Shown here one piece after another: positions 44,779 through 60,211 of a DNA stretch of 64,000 bases (the stretch's first letter is position 1; the number at the start of each line of letters is the position of its first letter). Made by a program: the position numbers and the translations under genes. This DNA comes from Mucor racemosus (Eukaryota > Mucoromycota > Mucoromycetes > Mucorales > Mucoraceae): assembly GCA_027405735.1 (NCBI GenBank), contig JAPEHQ010000008.1, positions 1,674,001 to 1,738,000 of the forward strand. Reading direction: 5' to 3'. The notes under the pieces are model-generated. The model was not told the origin of the DNA. It searched no databases and saw only the letters and a list, made by a program, of their open reading frames with translations.

Positions 44779-45732
44779 TTAGTATGGTGAATAATAACCA
44801 CCTCTTCCACGACTAATAATTAACAATAAAAAAATCAAAATTTATACATTGTAAACCCAAATTTTAACTTACCCTCTACCACGGTAGCCATACATGGGCG
44901 AATGACCATAATAACCAGGTGGACCACCCATACCACCACGGAAACCACCACGACCACGACCTCTACCACGAGCAGAAAATCCAGGAACATTTGTACGTTT
45001 AGGCTTAACACTTAATAAACGAGCACGGAATAAACTTTCATTAAGAGCGACAGCAGCATTGACGAAACTAGGTTCAGCAAATTCAACGTATGCAAATCTA
45101 GGTTAAAAAAAAAGTATGAGAAAAACGAATGATTCCACTTCAATTGAATAAACATACCCCTTAGGATGACCAGTGAATTTGTCACAAAGAATAGTTACTC
45201 TGTTGATAGTTCCGCAAGACTGGAAATGAGCTTGGAGTTCTTCAGGAGAGGCTCCGTAGTCAACCTTTATAAATAATCAATGCTTGTTAATATATAAAAT
45301 TATTATTTCAGTGATTTTTCCTTACATTTCCAACGTAAACTGAACGAGAGTCAACAGCTTCTTTATCTGAATACACAATTAATATGATTAGATCATTCGA
45401 TTCATCATTCGTCAGTCGTAGTTAGTCAAATGTATACCTTCTTCGGGAGTTAGTTGTTGTTCAACCTCGGCTTGCATATCACGCAATTTAGCTGCTTCAG
45501 CCTCCATATCCTTCACTCTTTGTTTCATAGCTTCTAATTCCTAAATGAAATAGAATAGAGTCAAAAGAGATTATCTGGAGGCATTCTTTATAGGATTTTT
45601 TACCTTGTCAACCTCAGTGCTATCTTCTGCTGTTTCGTTATTTTCCTCAGTAGTAGATTTTGTGGCTTCAAGAGCTTCTAAATCTTTCAAGTCATCAGAC
45701 TCAGTATTAAGTTCATCTTTCCATTCACTCAT
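44779..45732 (-). CDS. PAB2: Nuclear poly(A)-binding protein (PABPN1/Pab2 type)
   Basis: Six exons (45732-45604, 45540-45438, 45366-45326, 45264-45158, 45097-44873, 44812-44779) close in phase to 212 aa. Order: an acidic N-terminus, an alpha-helical coil ([20 protein letters not shown]), one RRM with RNP2 SVYVGNV and RNP1 KGFAYVEF, then an Arg-Gly tail ([11 protein letters not shown]). This is the layout of PABPN1 / fission yeast Pab2, which binds poly(A) in the nucleus and acts in tail-length control and RNA decay. The last exon adds only [11 protein letters not shown]. Arginines of the tail are likely methylation sites (known for the family). Confidence 0.93.
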
Positions 45733-45918
45733 TTTTAATAATATTTATGTAAATTGAAGACAAAAGAGAAAAGAAAAAATTTAGACGCGCTTCATTTTAC
45801 ATCAAGTCTAAATGTTCATTTTGAAAATATTTGGACTTCTTTTCTTTACGTCACTTTTGACATGAATGTATAAGCACAAAAGAGTGTAGCAATTAGAAGA
45901 GAAAAAAGATATATTTAT

Positions 45919-48297
<2,379 letters not shown>

Positions 48298-50540
48298 TTA
48301 TTTTTTCTTGTTGACAGTAATTTTCGTACCAAGTTCAAAGCTTTGAATGAAAAGAGAACTGATAACTGTTAAACAACTAATTACTATACAAGATCCAAAG
48401 GTGTAACGGAGACCGATTTTATAAGCATCAAGCACAATGTCAAGGATATCAGGAGGTAATAAATCTCTAACTTCTGTCATAGATTTACGAGCAATTTCAA
48501 TATACTAGAATTATTTTACAGAGCAACATGAGCGACCAAACCAATATTTTTATACTTTTGTCAGTTACTTACCAAATCAGCATTTGGTCCAGTGATTTTC
48601 TCAACCAAAATATGCTTGACAATACCTTGGAAAATAGCAGATGTCAAGGAAATACCAATGACACCGCCAACAGATCGGAAAAGATAAGACATGGATGTAA
48701 TAGTAGCCATTTCTAGATTATTAAACTATTAAAGTACTGATATAACTGAATGAATAAATTGTGATTTACCCGAATGTTCTACACAAGAATGCATTGCAAT
48801 CAATGTACAAGTAATAATTCCACCCATAGCTAAACCATCTGCTGATAAGCATGCTAATAGAATAACCTTAGGTGTATGAGGTGTCCAAGCAGTGTAGCCA
48901 ATCATGGATGCTAAGGCTATCAAAGCCATGGCAATTGTGATTTTACGATATTCACCTGTTCTTGACATGTACCTACCAGCAAGTACCGAGCCAATGGAGA
49001 TAGAAGCTGCTTTAGGTAAAAAGTAAAGACCAGCTACGGAAGAAGATAAACCTAAAAGAGCTTGAAAGTATAAAGGAGTAATGTAAATTAAAGCAGTGGT
49101 AGCCATAACACACCATAAATTTGTCAATGAACTAGCCAATGGTGTACGACTGGATATAATCTCCCAAGGCATCAATGGGTAGAGGGCATATTTAGCTTCA
49201 ATGACACAAAACAACAGAGTAAGAATAATTGAACTAGTAAAGCAACCCAGTACAAGGGGATCAGTCCAAGGTTTGGTGTTACCTCCTAATGAGGTAGCAA
49301 TTAAGAAGCCGACAACGGCTAATACAATTGTAGTGGCACCAGCATAATCGATACGTTTCAATCTTTCACGAAAGGTTTCGCCGTTTTCGTTTTCTTCTAA
49401 ATTATAATTTGTCAAAAGTTTTGTAGCGACATAAATTGTCATCAACATAAGCGGTAAATTAATATAGAAACAGAATCGCCATCCAAGTGAATCTGTTATG
49501 AAACCACCTAATGGAGCACCCAGGACAGAGCCAACCTTGATTACAGAAAAAAAAAATTAAGATTATCTGAATGTTACACATGGACAAAAGTATAATTCAG
49601 CAATGGAAATACATATGAACACTTACGGCATAAGCAATGTTACCATAACTCTGGAATTTGCCTCTTTCTCTTAAAGGAATCAGGTCCGATGTAATGACAG
49701 TAGTCATACTATTTTCAACAAAAAGTTAGGACAAGACGTATTCTACATGAACATCACATTTTGATAGTTCAATCTGAGTTGATTGTATCACTCTACCAGT
49801 TAATTCCTCCGCCACCAACACCTGCAATTGCACGAGCAATGACCAATGCCCATAAATTAGTTGCAGTACCGCAGAGAAAAGACCCAATGAAAAATACAGT
49901 GCTAGCAAATAACAATGCTGACTTGCGACCAAATACGTCCGAAATACGGCCATCTTTAATTCAACATTATTAATATCAATTTTTTCACTTAATCCATTGG
50001 AATATTTTACTTACATAAAGGCTGTAATGCGGTATAACTCAGCATGTATGATGTTGCAATCCAAACAATTTCATTTGATCTATTATTATTATTATTATTA
50101 TTATTTTTGAGATAAGGTTAATAATCAATAATCCTAGTAACCTTTTTTTTTAGCATTTACCTTTTGAACTCAGTTCCAATTTGTGGATAAATTGTAGCTA
50201 CAATAGATGAATCCAATGAGGATAAAACAACAGCAATGTATAAGCTAGACAGGTATCATTAATACAAAAAGAATCATTGTATGTAAATAATCATGGTTTA
50301 CCCGAAGAAAATGGCAAAAATTGATGAGCCTTTCAACCTTTCCTTCAACAAATCATCAGCATCGTCCTCAGGTATGGTGCCATTTCCATTGGTTGTTGTA
50401 CATTTCAAACTAGGTGGATTTGATGTCAAGATGGTAATAACTTCAACACTTCTTCCACTATTGGTATCACTGGTATTTGACCTGTAGTTTGAACTATTAC
50501 CGTTATCATTTAATAACGGCGATGATTCATTTCGAGCCAT
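48298..50540 (-). CDS. MFS transporter, DHA2 / vacuolar amino-acid (Vba/Fnx1) type
   Basis: Eight exons (50540-50302, 50244-50161, 50079-50015, 49953-49797, 49708-49627, 49535-48770, 48712-48573, 48504-48298) close in phase to 579 aa. Helix 1 has LSSLDSSIVATIYPQIG (motif D1-like). After helix 2 comes the MFS loop GRISDVFGRK (motif A). RAIAGVGGGGIN and LIPLRERGKFQS follow, then VGSVLGAPLGGFITDSLGWR (motif C, antiporter type) and NLPL. About 14 hydrophobic segments are visible. Known: this branch includes drug:H+ antiporters and the vacuolar basic amino-acid transporters Vba/Fnx1. The substrate is not set by sequence. The polar, Ser/Asn-rich N-terminus of about 75 residues would be cytosolic. 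Confidence 0.9.
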
Positions 50541-51889
50541 TTTGATTTAAGTTTATATACAAGAATAAAAAAAAAAAAATAGAAGAGGATAAATTTAATA
50601 GCTTGTATTTTATTTAATTTCAAAATTTTTGTACATGAATTCGACCTCAGTGGGTTTTTAGTGGCTAGCAAGCTGCCCGAGACCCGGTGATTACTTTTTG
50701 CGCATCAAGAATTGATTACAAATTAGGCAATGGTATGGATATGAATATCAAGTTGCCTAATTTTTAATAAGGGGGGGAAGTATAGAGAAAAACATGCATA
50801 AAAACAATCAGAAATCATCTGATTAGACTGAAATTAAGAATTTAAAAAGGATTCAACTAGATTGTGCATATTTATACTTGTTAATGCGATCGATTTGTAT
50901 CCAAAATACACAATATATAATGTATATAATAGGGTTCAATTCAATGTTACATGTCCGTAAGCCGGATGAACATTACACGCGTAGATAATATATGTGTAAT
51001 GTAAAAAGCTTATAGCGTGATGGCTAATATATATTTGTTGATCAACCATATATCAGCAATAAAAATGTTTAGTATAAATTCATTAAAAAAGAATCTTTTT
51101 ACATTTTACAAATTTGCGTAATATCAAGATAACATGGACAGAAAAAATCTAAAAGGATAACATATACATTTCTTATAAGAAATCGGCAGTAATTTGTTAA
51201 TGTGACCTTTTATGCAGCTGTTGATTAAGAAAGACTCAATTAGTTGTATTAGATTCTATTGTTAATTTAGCACATATTGCAAATCATGAAAAACTGCTTT
51301 TCGATCTTTAGGCTAATTGACATGGCACAAAGTGCTTTCTTTCGCTCAATTTTTAATGAAAATAGTTGAATTGCAAAGAATCCAATTTTGTAGCCGAAAG
51401 AAAGAAAAGAAGTAGTATCATTTAATATACACTCAAATATTGTTACGTACAAAGAGAGCTTCGAAACCATTTATATTTCTGGAGGAACGTGCAATTCGGG
51501 TGTCACAGTATCACCAAATAATGTGGAACAGAAATCTGGCGTGGTTTGCCAACATTGTACACTCCAGTATATATATGAGAGTGTCTGTGTATCCAAAATG
51601 AAAAATGTGGATAGCTGGTGCCATTTACTTGGCATGAATTATTGATTCTCTTAATGTTTCGACAGGCGTTATTTCGGCTATAAAAGGATATAGAATATGC
51701 TTTGTATATAACCAGATTGGATTTTCACTCATAAACATGGTTATGTCACAAAGTACATATCTGTATCATTGCCAAATTTGAATTTACTCTGACTCTAAAA
51801 AACGGATGATTTGTAATTACTGTTTACTTTTTTTGTCTCCATAGAAAATTAAAGAATAAAAATGTAATATCATACTTGAGATGCTACAA
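50541..51889. other. Intergenic, nothing recognised
   Basis: A+T-rich. The first 200 bp will hold the MFS promoter. A 67-codon minus-strand frame (51470-51267) has no resemblance to a known family. Confidence 0.5.
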
Positions 51890-52870
51890 CTAAATTTACT
51901 TTTTGTTATTTTTATTTATTGTGCTCTATAGTTTAGAAACAACTCTTTAAATATCTGAGTTCGCTTTTTCACTGCTAAAAAAGCAAACCTGTTTTACAGT
52001 ATATCTCAGCGGGAAATAAAGATACAGGGTTGATTTTTATTGGAATCTATCTGTTTTAAAATGATCTTAAACATATTTGAGTATCAAATATTTCTTCACG
52101 GTTTCATTTTTTTGCGTTTTTTCACTGTTTTAACGTAATTTCATAATATTGGATATATTAATTATCGTATTTTTTTATGCTTACTTTATCGTGCTAATTT
52201 ATATCTATCTATAGCAGTTTAGTTTTTTTAAATATCTCAATTTTTGATGGAGAAAATAAAAAAAAAGGTATATAATATTTGGTCGATTTATTCAACAATT
52301 TCCATGAGCATTCATAGGCCCTTTTTTCTCGGATCTCAAAAAAAATAGCACAAAATTTCAGATTTCTCCATGAAAAATGCAGTTACAGGTGCATGTAATA
52401 TCTCGATCTGTAGATAATTTTGTGGGTCATAAATTAAAAACTTATATTTTATAGATTTGCTTAAAAATCGGGAGAAAAAGCTAAAAAACCTTCAAAATTT
52501 CACTTCAATTTTACGGTAGATTCTGGGTAAAACAATTATTTGAAATTTATGCCATTCGATGGAGAATTCAAAGTTGTATATAAAGTTCTTAATAAGCTAT
52601 TCTAGATTACTATGCACTTTGTTATGTATTTAAGGAATGAAATTTTTTGTTCCATTTTTCTTAGATTTGTCATTTCGTATTTCAATCTCAGTTATATGCA
52701 TATTTACCACAGATTTGGAGCAAAAATTTCATTTTCTAGATGAAAAATCAGTATTTCTTCGTAGAACAAAATATGGATCATTGTATTTTGTGTAGCCCTA
52801 GTATTTGAGTATTCAAAAACTAGATTTAATTAAATTAATATTGGTGGATATCTTAAATCTTGAATTATGT
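51890..52870 (+). repeat. Second ancient relic of family 1 core
   Basis: In order, this stretch shows strongly diverged versions of family 1 landmarks in plus orientation: TTTTTCACTGCTAAAAAAGC, ATCTCAGCG, TGATCTTAAACATATTTGAGTAT, TTTTTTTGCGTTTTTTCAC, TTTCTCCATGAAAAATGCAG, AACCTTCAAAATTTCA and CGATGGAGAATTCAAA. I infer common origin from the collinear order; similarity is weak. Confidence 0.5.
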
Positions 52871-54797
52871 ATTCAGATTGTGGACAATTGAGAAGACCGT
52901 TGATGGTTGCCGTATAATGACAGATAGAGCCTCTTTTTCAAGTTCAATCCCATCATCAAATGGCCAAAATATTCACGTTGGAGTACTTTATTACTCATTA
53001 TAGAGATCACTCATACTGTCAAACAGCATCATTGAATGGAATACAACACTGAGCATACTGTATATAATAAGTTTACATATTACAATCAATAAAAAGGTAC
53101 AAATGAATTTAGTAAAAGGGAATTCGATTAAATTTTTCGGTGCATGTGTGCATACCGAATACAGAAATATTACTTCGAAACATGAAGGAATAAAAAATGG
53201 TGCGGTTTTATTGTTTGGTTCAGTCTTTATATAAGTTGTATCTAATTTTCTCATTATTTGAGTTAATTGCACAGAATCAAGTCAAATCAGCGCGCCTTTA
53301 CAACTTTCATATGCCAACTGTGATTCAAACTTTCGTAATTTGAAAGCATAGGATGCTATACGCACATGTTTCTTTCGTTAAATCAGTTCCCAAACATACA
53401 TACAATAGCTGACCCTAGATATTTATGACAATGTCGTTATGCCTATCCGATAGAAAATCTCTATTTTATGCACCCTATGTATAATGATGGTTGTTTCAAA
53501 GCTTCTATTTGCTTGCAAGTATAACATAAAATCAGCAATAATTGCCTTTTCAATTCCATATTACACTACAAGATCATTTCGCAAAACCAATGTGACCTAA
53601 TCTAATTAAACCCTGGCCCGGATAAAATATTTGCATCACCAACGAAGAAAATGACTCCATTATGGATTGATAAAATTACATAAAGACAACATCAGATGGA
53701 AATGATCGAAATTGCATCACGCGATTATAATTCATGCTCATCTTAATTGAGAACAATAACTGAAACAGCCATTTTCATATGTAATCTTTAACCGAGGAAG
53801 GTATTTTATAGTAACCAGCCCCCCCTTCTTTTGTAATATAGCTCTTTTTCAATGTATATTATAATAATTTTCTCCTCTATAATAAACTCGTGGTAATACA
53901 GAAGGGTAAAAAGACAATGAAGTGGATACACGGTATGACAAACCGCATTCTATTACCATGTTTGTACAAATCAAATTCACTCCATCAGAAAATTGGGTAA
54001 ATATCTGATCCTATCATGATTGGTTGCTGTGCTTTAATCCGCCTAAGAAAACAATCTGATAAAAACCCATCTAATGCAGTGAAACTGCCATAAATAATGC
54101 ACTAAAATCTGATAAGATTTAATTAAAATTCAATTTGACCTTAATTTAGAATTTAGAGCTACAGAATGTAATAGAATCATAGTATCAAATTTTGTTGATA
54201 AGATACATTCAATACAGTGTATATCTATATTTGAAATCTCGCGATACACGATTTTGTGCCTCCGGTACATGTAAAAAAGTAAAATAGAACAATAAGAAGG
54301 GTGGTTCTTGGAATACTTGAAGTTCAGCCAGCAATAGAAAGAATCAAGTCAATAAATCAGTTATCATAATGAGATTTATCAGATCTATCTTTTTTATTTT
54401 TTAAATGATACCATCATCCATGTACGTTCAAATAGATAAGTTCAAAAATATTCAACAGCTCCACTTGGGTAATTTTCGTCTAAACATCCAGATTAAAAGC
54501 TACAAGCATTAAGTTACAAGTTTGCCTGTTAATCGGATAATTGCGGGGATGAATACAAAAGGAAAATGCTCACAAAACATATATTTCTTGGCGGAGATGC
54601 CTCAAAATTACATACAAAAAATGGGGGTTACAGAATATAAACTTTATACCACAGGGGGTCTGATGATGATATTAGGCTTTATCAGATTCACTGTCACGAA
54701 AAATCGTTTATAAATATTGCCTAGAAAAAAGATCTGATAAAATTTGTTTCCATTTTGCTTATATATTTGTTTATTTTTTATTTATTTATTTACTATT
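52871..54797. other. Intergenic, HMX1 upstream region
   Basis: No gene recognised in 1.9 kb. Short frames (53272-52991, 54522-54713) have no family resemblance. CTGATAA / TCTGATAAAA-type words recur (for example near 54056, 54108 and 54737). They read like GATA sites, but at this base composition that is weak evidence. Confidence 0.4.
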
Positions 54798-56377
54798 ATG
54801 AGTGCTTCTACTACCTGCCCTGCTTCTTCTGCTCAAAAAACCAAGGATGCTTGTCCTTTTATGCTTGTAGATCAAGAACCTGAAAACGTCAGTTTGGTTT
54901 CAGCCGTTGAAGATTGGTAATTTTAACGTTTAAATAATTTTTACGACATCAAATACTTACTAAACATTACTTTTTCTTCTCGTTAATCAGCCCCACCACT
55001 AAAAATGAAGGTAAATATATTTTTTTCATCTAAAATGATGTGAATTTTATATTAAATCACGAAATAATAGGTGGATGCCCTTTTGTTTCAAAAGATAAAA
55101 GCGACATTGAAGACATGATGACTCAGTCATCTGGTGATCATCCCATCACACATGGTAAATATGTACATTTGTGACACTTTTAATTCATTATATACTAAAT
55201 TTATTTATATATAGAAGCTAAAATCAACCATTTGAACCATTATTTGCCTGAAACCAAGCCCAAAAAGAATCAAGAATATCTTTCTGATCCTCAACTTGCT
55301 TCTGCCATGAAAGAAGGCACTAAGGTTGTTCATCATACTGCTGAAAACAGCGTTTTTACCAAGTAAGTATATCTGGATCTCGCCAAGAGGATATACTAAC
55401 AATTTTCTTAAAATTGCAGGCGTTTCTTGAATGGTTCCATCACAACTGATGAGTACGGTAGATACATCAACTCTTTGTATTTCATTTACAGGTAAAATAC
55501 CCAGGGTATTATGTTATTAGTCACATAACTAACTTCCATCTTGTAGAACAATGGAAGATTTGTTGGCTCAACATAAAGAAAACCCCATCATCAAGTTGGT
55601 TTATTTCCCTTACGAACTTACTCGTGAATTATCTTTAATTAAAGGTAAATAGGGCATTCATGATTAACATTTTAAAGACCCTCTTTACTAATGAACCAAT
55701 ACCGATAGACCTTGAATATTACTATGGTAAAGATCGTATAGCTGAATTAACTGATTTCGATAACGCAACACCTGCCGTCAAGACTTACGTTAATGCCTTG
55801 AAAGATGCCGCTGCAAAGAACCCTGCTCTCTTGATTGCTCATAGTTACTCTCGTTACCTTGGTGATCTTAGTGGTGGTCAAATTTTGGCTAAACGTTTAA
55901 AGAAACATGTACTCAAGAGAGATGTTACTGATGCAAGCTGGGATTCCCACAATGGTCTTGAATTTTATAATTTTGATCATATTCATAGCAATAATGAATT
56001 CAAGAGCCTTTATCGTCAGCGTTTAGACGAATCTCCTGTTACACAATACGTGAAAGGTAAGCAAGTAATGTTTGTTGTTTCAAAAATAATCATCTAATCT
56101 CATCATTTAAACAATAGATTTAGTTGTCGCTGAAGCTATTTATTCATTCGAATTGAACATTGCTTTGTTTGATGAGATCCAAGCTCTTTCTGATGGCAAG
56201 GAATTGCATGCTACTTTAGATCATGACGATACTGAATCTATTGATTCTACATTCGCCACTAATGGAACCAAAAACACCTTCCTTCCTAATGCTGATTGGG
56301 TTGTTGGTTTTGCTACTGGCATCGCTGCCTTCGCTGTAGGTTTATCCCTCTATCATCGTATTTCTGAAAGATTGTAA
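54798..56377 (+). CDS. HMX1: Haem oxygenase, membrane-anchored
   Basis: Eight exons (54798-54916, 54991-55010, 55071-55154, 55215-55362, 55420-55491, 55547-55644, 55709-56056, 56118-56377) close in phase to 382 aa. The haem-ligand region is EGTKVVHHTAEN (proximal His near residue 114) and the signature is YLGDLSGGQILAKRL. A C-terminal helix (WVVGFATGIAAFAVGLSLYH) would anchor it in the ER. Known: it opens haem to biliverdin, CO and iron, and yeast Hmx1 serves iron recycling. The first 65 residues, absent from typical enzymes, hold four Cys-Pro pairs (TTCPAS, DACPFM, EDCPTT, GGCPFV), two of them split by introns, which look like haem regulatory motifs. Confidence 0.95.
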
Positions 56378-56662
56378 ATCTATCTATCCCATTTAAACAC
56401 TATTTATTTTTGGATACAATCCAACCTTTCTTTTTACCATTGAAAGATAACTTATTTATTCGTCCTATTCTGCTTTTTTTTTTTTCATCTAACCTTAACC
56501 CCAACCATAATTCTCGCGGTTCTTAAATCTAAATCTTAACATAGTCCATAATGCTGTGTTGTTTCAATATTGCAATAAAAAAATCCGCAGTGAAAAAAAC
56601 ATAAAATCGTTTTACTACGCCATTTTGTTATATATCTTTACTTCTTCTCTACTTTTCGAATT

Positions 56663-59600
56663 ATGGGTGTACAAGGTCTTTGGTCATTAGTTGGCCCAGC
56701 TGCAAGGCCAACGCAATTAGAATCAATGCGACAAAAGAGAGTTGCAGTCGATGCTTCCATTTGGATTCATCAGTTCATGAGAACAATGCGTGATAAAGAA
56801 GGAAATGCTTTACGAAATGGCCATTTAATGGGCTTTTTTCGCCGTATTTGCAAATTATTGTTCTTTGATATTAAACCTGTGTTTGTTTTCGATGGTGGCG
56901 CACCATCCCTCAAAAGAAGTACTATTGTGAGTTTTGTATTTCAACGATTTTATGCAAAATATTTAATATATCTGTCACATAATAGAGGGAAAGACGGCAA
57001 AGAAGAGAGGGTGTTAAAGCTAATCTCAAGGTAACAGCAAAGAAAATTCTTAGCGCTCAAGTGAAATCTCGGGTATTATACCAACAAGAGCAAAAGTATA
57101 TGAATATATTTTTTTCTACATGAAAAACATCAATACAATATTGACATTGTAATTAGGATACGTGGAGAAAATGCAGCAATAAAAGATCAGGATTATATTT
57201 ATTATGATGCAGCTAAAGATGTGCTTCAGAAGAACCGAAAGTTGGATCAATTCGAGCTTCCAGCAGTAGACAAAATAGAAACTCGACTGAATAAACTTGA
57301 TCCTCGATTATCTACAAATGAAGAGATTCGCGATTTTGTTAATGAGTTTGACCCCAATGATTTGGATATTGATTCTGAGGCCTTTTTTGCATTACCACCA
57401 GAGGTTCAATACGAAGTTATTCAAGATATGATGTGGAAATCTCGTTCAACATCTTGGGCTAGATTGGATAACATGGTTCGTGGATCGAAAACCGCCCTAG
57501 ATTTCTCAAAGCAACAGATCAAATTATTAAAACATAGAAATGCAATGACAACAAGATTGATGCAAGCAAGTATTGCATCCAATGGCACTAAAATAGAACC
57601 TGCTCGTATCGCAGGAGAAAGAGGCAGACAGTATGTATTGTATAAAAATGAGGATCTTAGTCAAGGTTTGGGTTGGAAATTGCCTGGATTAAGCGCTGCA
57701 GAGCCTATGATTTTGGATCCTGCAACTGACACAAATACTACAAGATCCGAACCCAAATTAGAAGTACCTAACGGAAGGTTTGTTTTCATAATGCATGATC
57801 TATATCAATATTCTAACCTAGTATTTAATTGATAAGCGAATTTGCACCGGCAGTCGAAGAGCGTACAGACAAAGTCGCTGCAGCCATGGCAGCAAACCCT
57901 AAGCTGGCAGCTTTATTCGATAATTTGCTCAGCGATGATGAAGATGGGGATGAGGAAATGGAGGAGGTTTTGCCTAAAAATGTTGATGAACACCAACCTC
58001 TATTTGAAAATAGCAACATCTCGAATAACGGCATCGTCAATGATATGGGGGCGTATATGGTTGACGATGATAATGACGAAGATGCTGCAATTAATCAAGT
58101 AATTTCTCGCATTTATGATAAAAATGATACACCTAGAGATACTTTTCAAGAAATCGAATCATCTGTAGATGATAATAGTGCAATTCTTTCGTTACAAGCA
58201 AATGATTACTTTAATTTATGGTTATCTCGGGTACCTGATGCATTTATGTATTTGCATTCATTCAACGATGAATATAAAGCAATTTTGAAAAGCGCGATTG
58301 ATGAAACAGACATTGAGCAGATATCCAAGAAGTTACAGTCAATACGTAAACAATTTGGAAAGACTAATGAAGGTGATGAGCTAACGCTGGAGGCTCTGCA
58401 TTTCCAGGAATCATTTTTGGAATGCACATACAGCTGGAGAGAACAAAAGAACATTATTGAGCAGAATGTTAATAGTTCGTCTCCATCTATTCAACCAACA
58501 GAAGAGAATATCATTGTGGATGATAATGAGGAAGATGAAGATATCCAATTTATAGACGCTTCCTTTACAAATATCAACGATTCTCAAATTGACGAAGCAA
58601 ACAAACCTTCAAATCATGTACATTTAGATATTCAGCAATCCTCATTGCATTCAACCGCTCCTAGCATTCGTATCGAATCTGTAAATAATAATATATCAAA
58701 TAACGTAGAAACTGTAAATAATATTGCAACTACTCATAGCGACAATGTTGTATCTGTGAGGAATTTATCAAACCCTAATAACACAACAGAAGCTGTGATT
58801 GAAGAAACTATAAATGAAAAAGCTTTAAACGAAGAAGCTTTAATCCAAGAAGCTGCGAATGAGGGAGCCATAACTGATGAAGCTTTGAATGGAAAAGAAG
58901 CTATAGTTATTGAGGATCAAGGCTATAATTCTGAAGACGAAGCCCCAGATGTTCAAGGAGAAGAAGATGAATATGCTCGTTTTGTTTCAGACATTGCATC
59001 AAAGAAATTAGAGGATGTTCGTTCTGAACTTTACGAAGATTTGAAAGATTTAAACAAGCAACAAAGAAAGGATTTGGGCAATGCAGACGATATTACAGAT
59101 CAAATGGTTCGTGATATCCAGGAATTGCTGAAATTGTTTGGTATCCCTTACTTGGTGTCGCCTATGGAAGCTGAAGCTCAATGTGCCACATTGGAAGCAA
59201 TGAAACTTGTCGATGGCACTGTTACAGATGATTCTGATGTATTTCTCTTTGGTGCTTCTCGTATCTATAAAAACATGTTTAATCAACAACGTTTTGTTGA
59301 ATGTTATTTGGCACAAGATGTTGAGCGTGAAATGCTACTTACGAGAAAGAAATTGATACAGCTGGCGTTTTTGCTTGGAAGTGATTATACGGAGGGCATC
59401 CCTGGTGTAGGACCTGTTGCTGCAATGGAGATTTTGTCAGAATTTTCAGAGATTAAGGAAGATGATGAAGAAAAAGAAGAACCATTGGAGGCACCACTGA
59501 AGAGATTCAAAGAATGGTATAATAAGGGCATAGATGAAACAACATTCCAAAGAAAATTCGTATGTATGCTACAACATAACCTGCATTACGATGGCATTAA

Positions 59601-60061
59601 TTTTTTTCATATATACATTAGCGAAAAAGACACGATGCATTAGATATACCTGAAGATTTTCCAAACCCACTTGTTATTGCAGCTTATTATCATCCAACTG
59701 TGGATGACTCATCTCAAAAATTTGTATGGGGTCAGCCTCAGTTAGACTCTCTTCGTATATTTCTGATGGAAGCTTTTGGATGGTCAGAAGAAAAAGCCGA
59801 TCAAGTTCTTCTTCCAGTGTTACGCGAGATGAATAGTAGAAAGGTATGCTTATATTTATATCTTCATATCGTTTGTTAACCAATGTTTTTTTTGTTCAAT
59901 TTAAGGCTACGGGAGAGCAAAGCACTATTGGATCGTTCTTTGGCGTTACGGGTACTGTTTCTTCAGGATCAACAGCTCAAACTAACAAACACTCTAGTAA
60001 AAGAGTACAGAATATTGTTGAAAACTGGCGCAAACAAAAGAAAGCAAAAAGAAGCAAGTAA
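56663..60061 (+). CDS. RAD2: Rad2/XPG structure-specific DNA repair endonuclease
   Basis: Six exons (56663-56926, 56986-57095, 57157-57777, 57837-59559, 59622-59843, 59906-60061) close in phase to 1031 aa. The N nuclease block starts MGVQGLW with VDASIWIHQF and VFVFDGGAP. A long acidic spacer of about 660 residues separates it from the I block: SPMEAEAQCATLE, DDSDVFLFGA and LLGSDYTEGIPGVGP, with all metal-binding acids in place. The basic tail is KRVQNIVENWRKQKKAKRSK. Known: Rad2/XPG makes the 3' incision in nucleotide excision repair and binds TFIIH through the spacer. The intron 3 donor (AG|GTTTGT) is weak but is the join that keeps frame. It starts 286 bp after HMX1 on the same strand. Confidence 0.94.
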
Positions 60062-60150
60062 TAAAGCAGATTTTGTACTGTATTACCTTTAGGGCCATAC
60101 CGTAGAGATAATTCTCACTTTGCAAACATCATATTATCTTACAATCTTAA

Positions 60151-60177
60151 TTTTTTTTTTTTTTTTTTTTTTTTTTT
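60151..60177. repeat. Run of 27 T
   Basis: A homopolymer of 27 T sits 90 bp after the RAD2 stop and just before family 1 copy f. The reverse complement would be a poly(A) tail; its place next to the repeat may be chance. Confidence 0.9.
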
Positions 60178-60211
60178 GCTTTTCGAATGAATAAGGAAAC
60201 TCTTAATATTA

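Noticed and set aside
57825..58040. Minus-strand Ser-rich frame inside RAD2
   Set aside because: It is the antisense shadow of the acidic RAD2 spacer.
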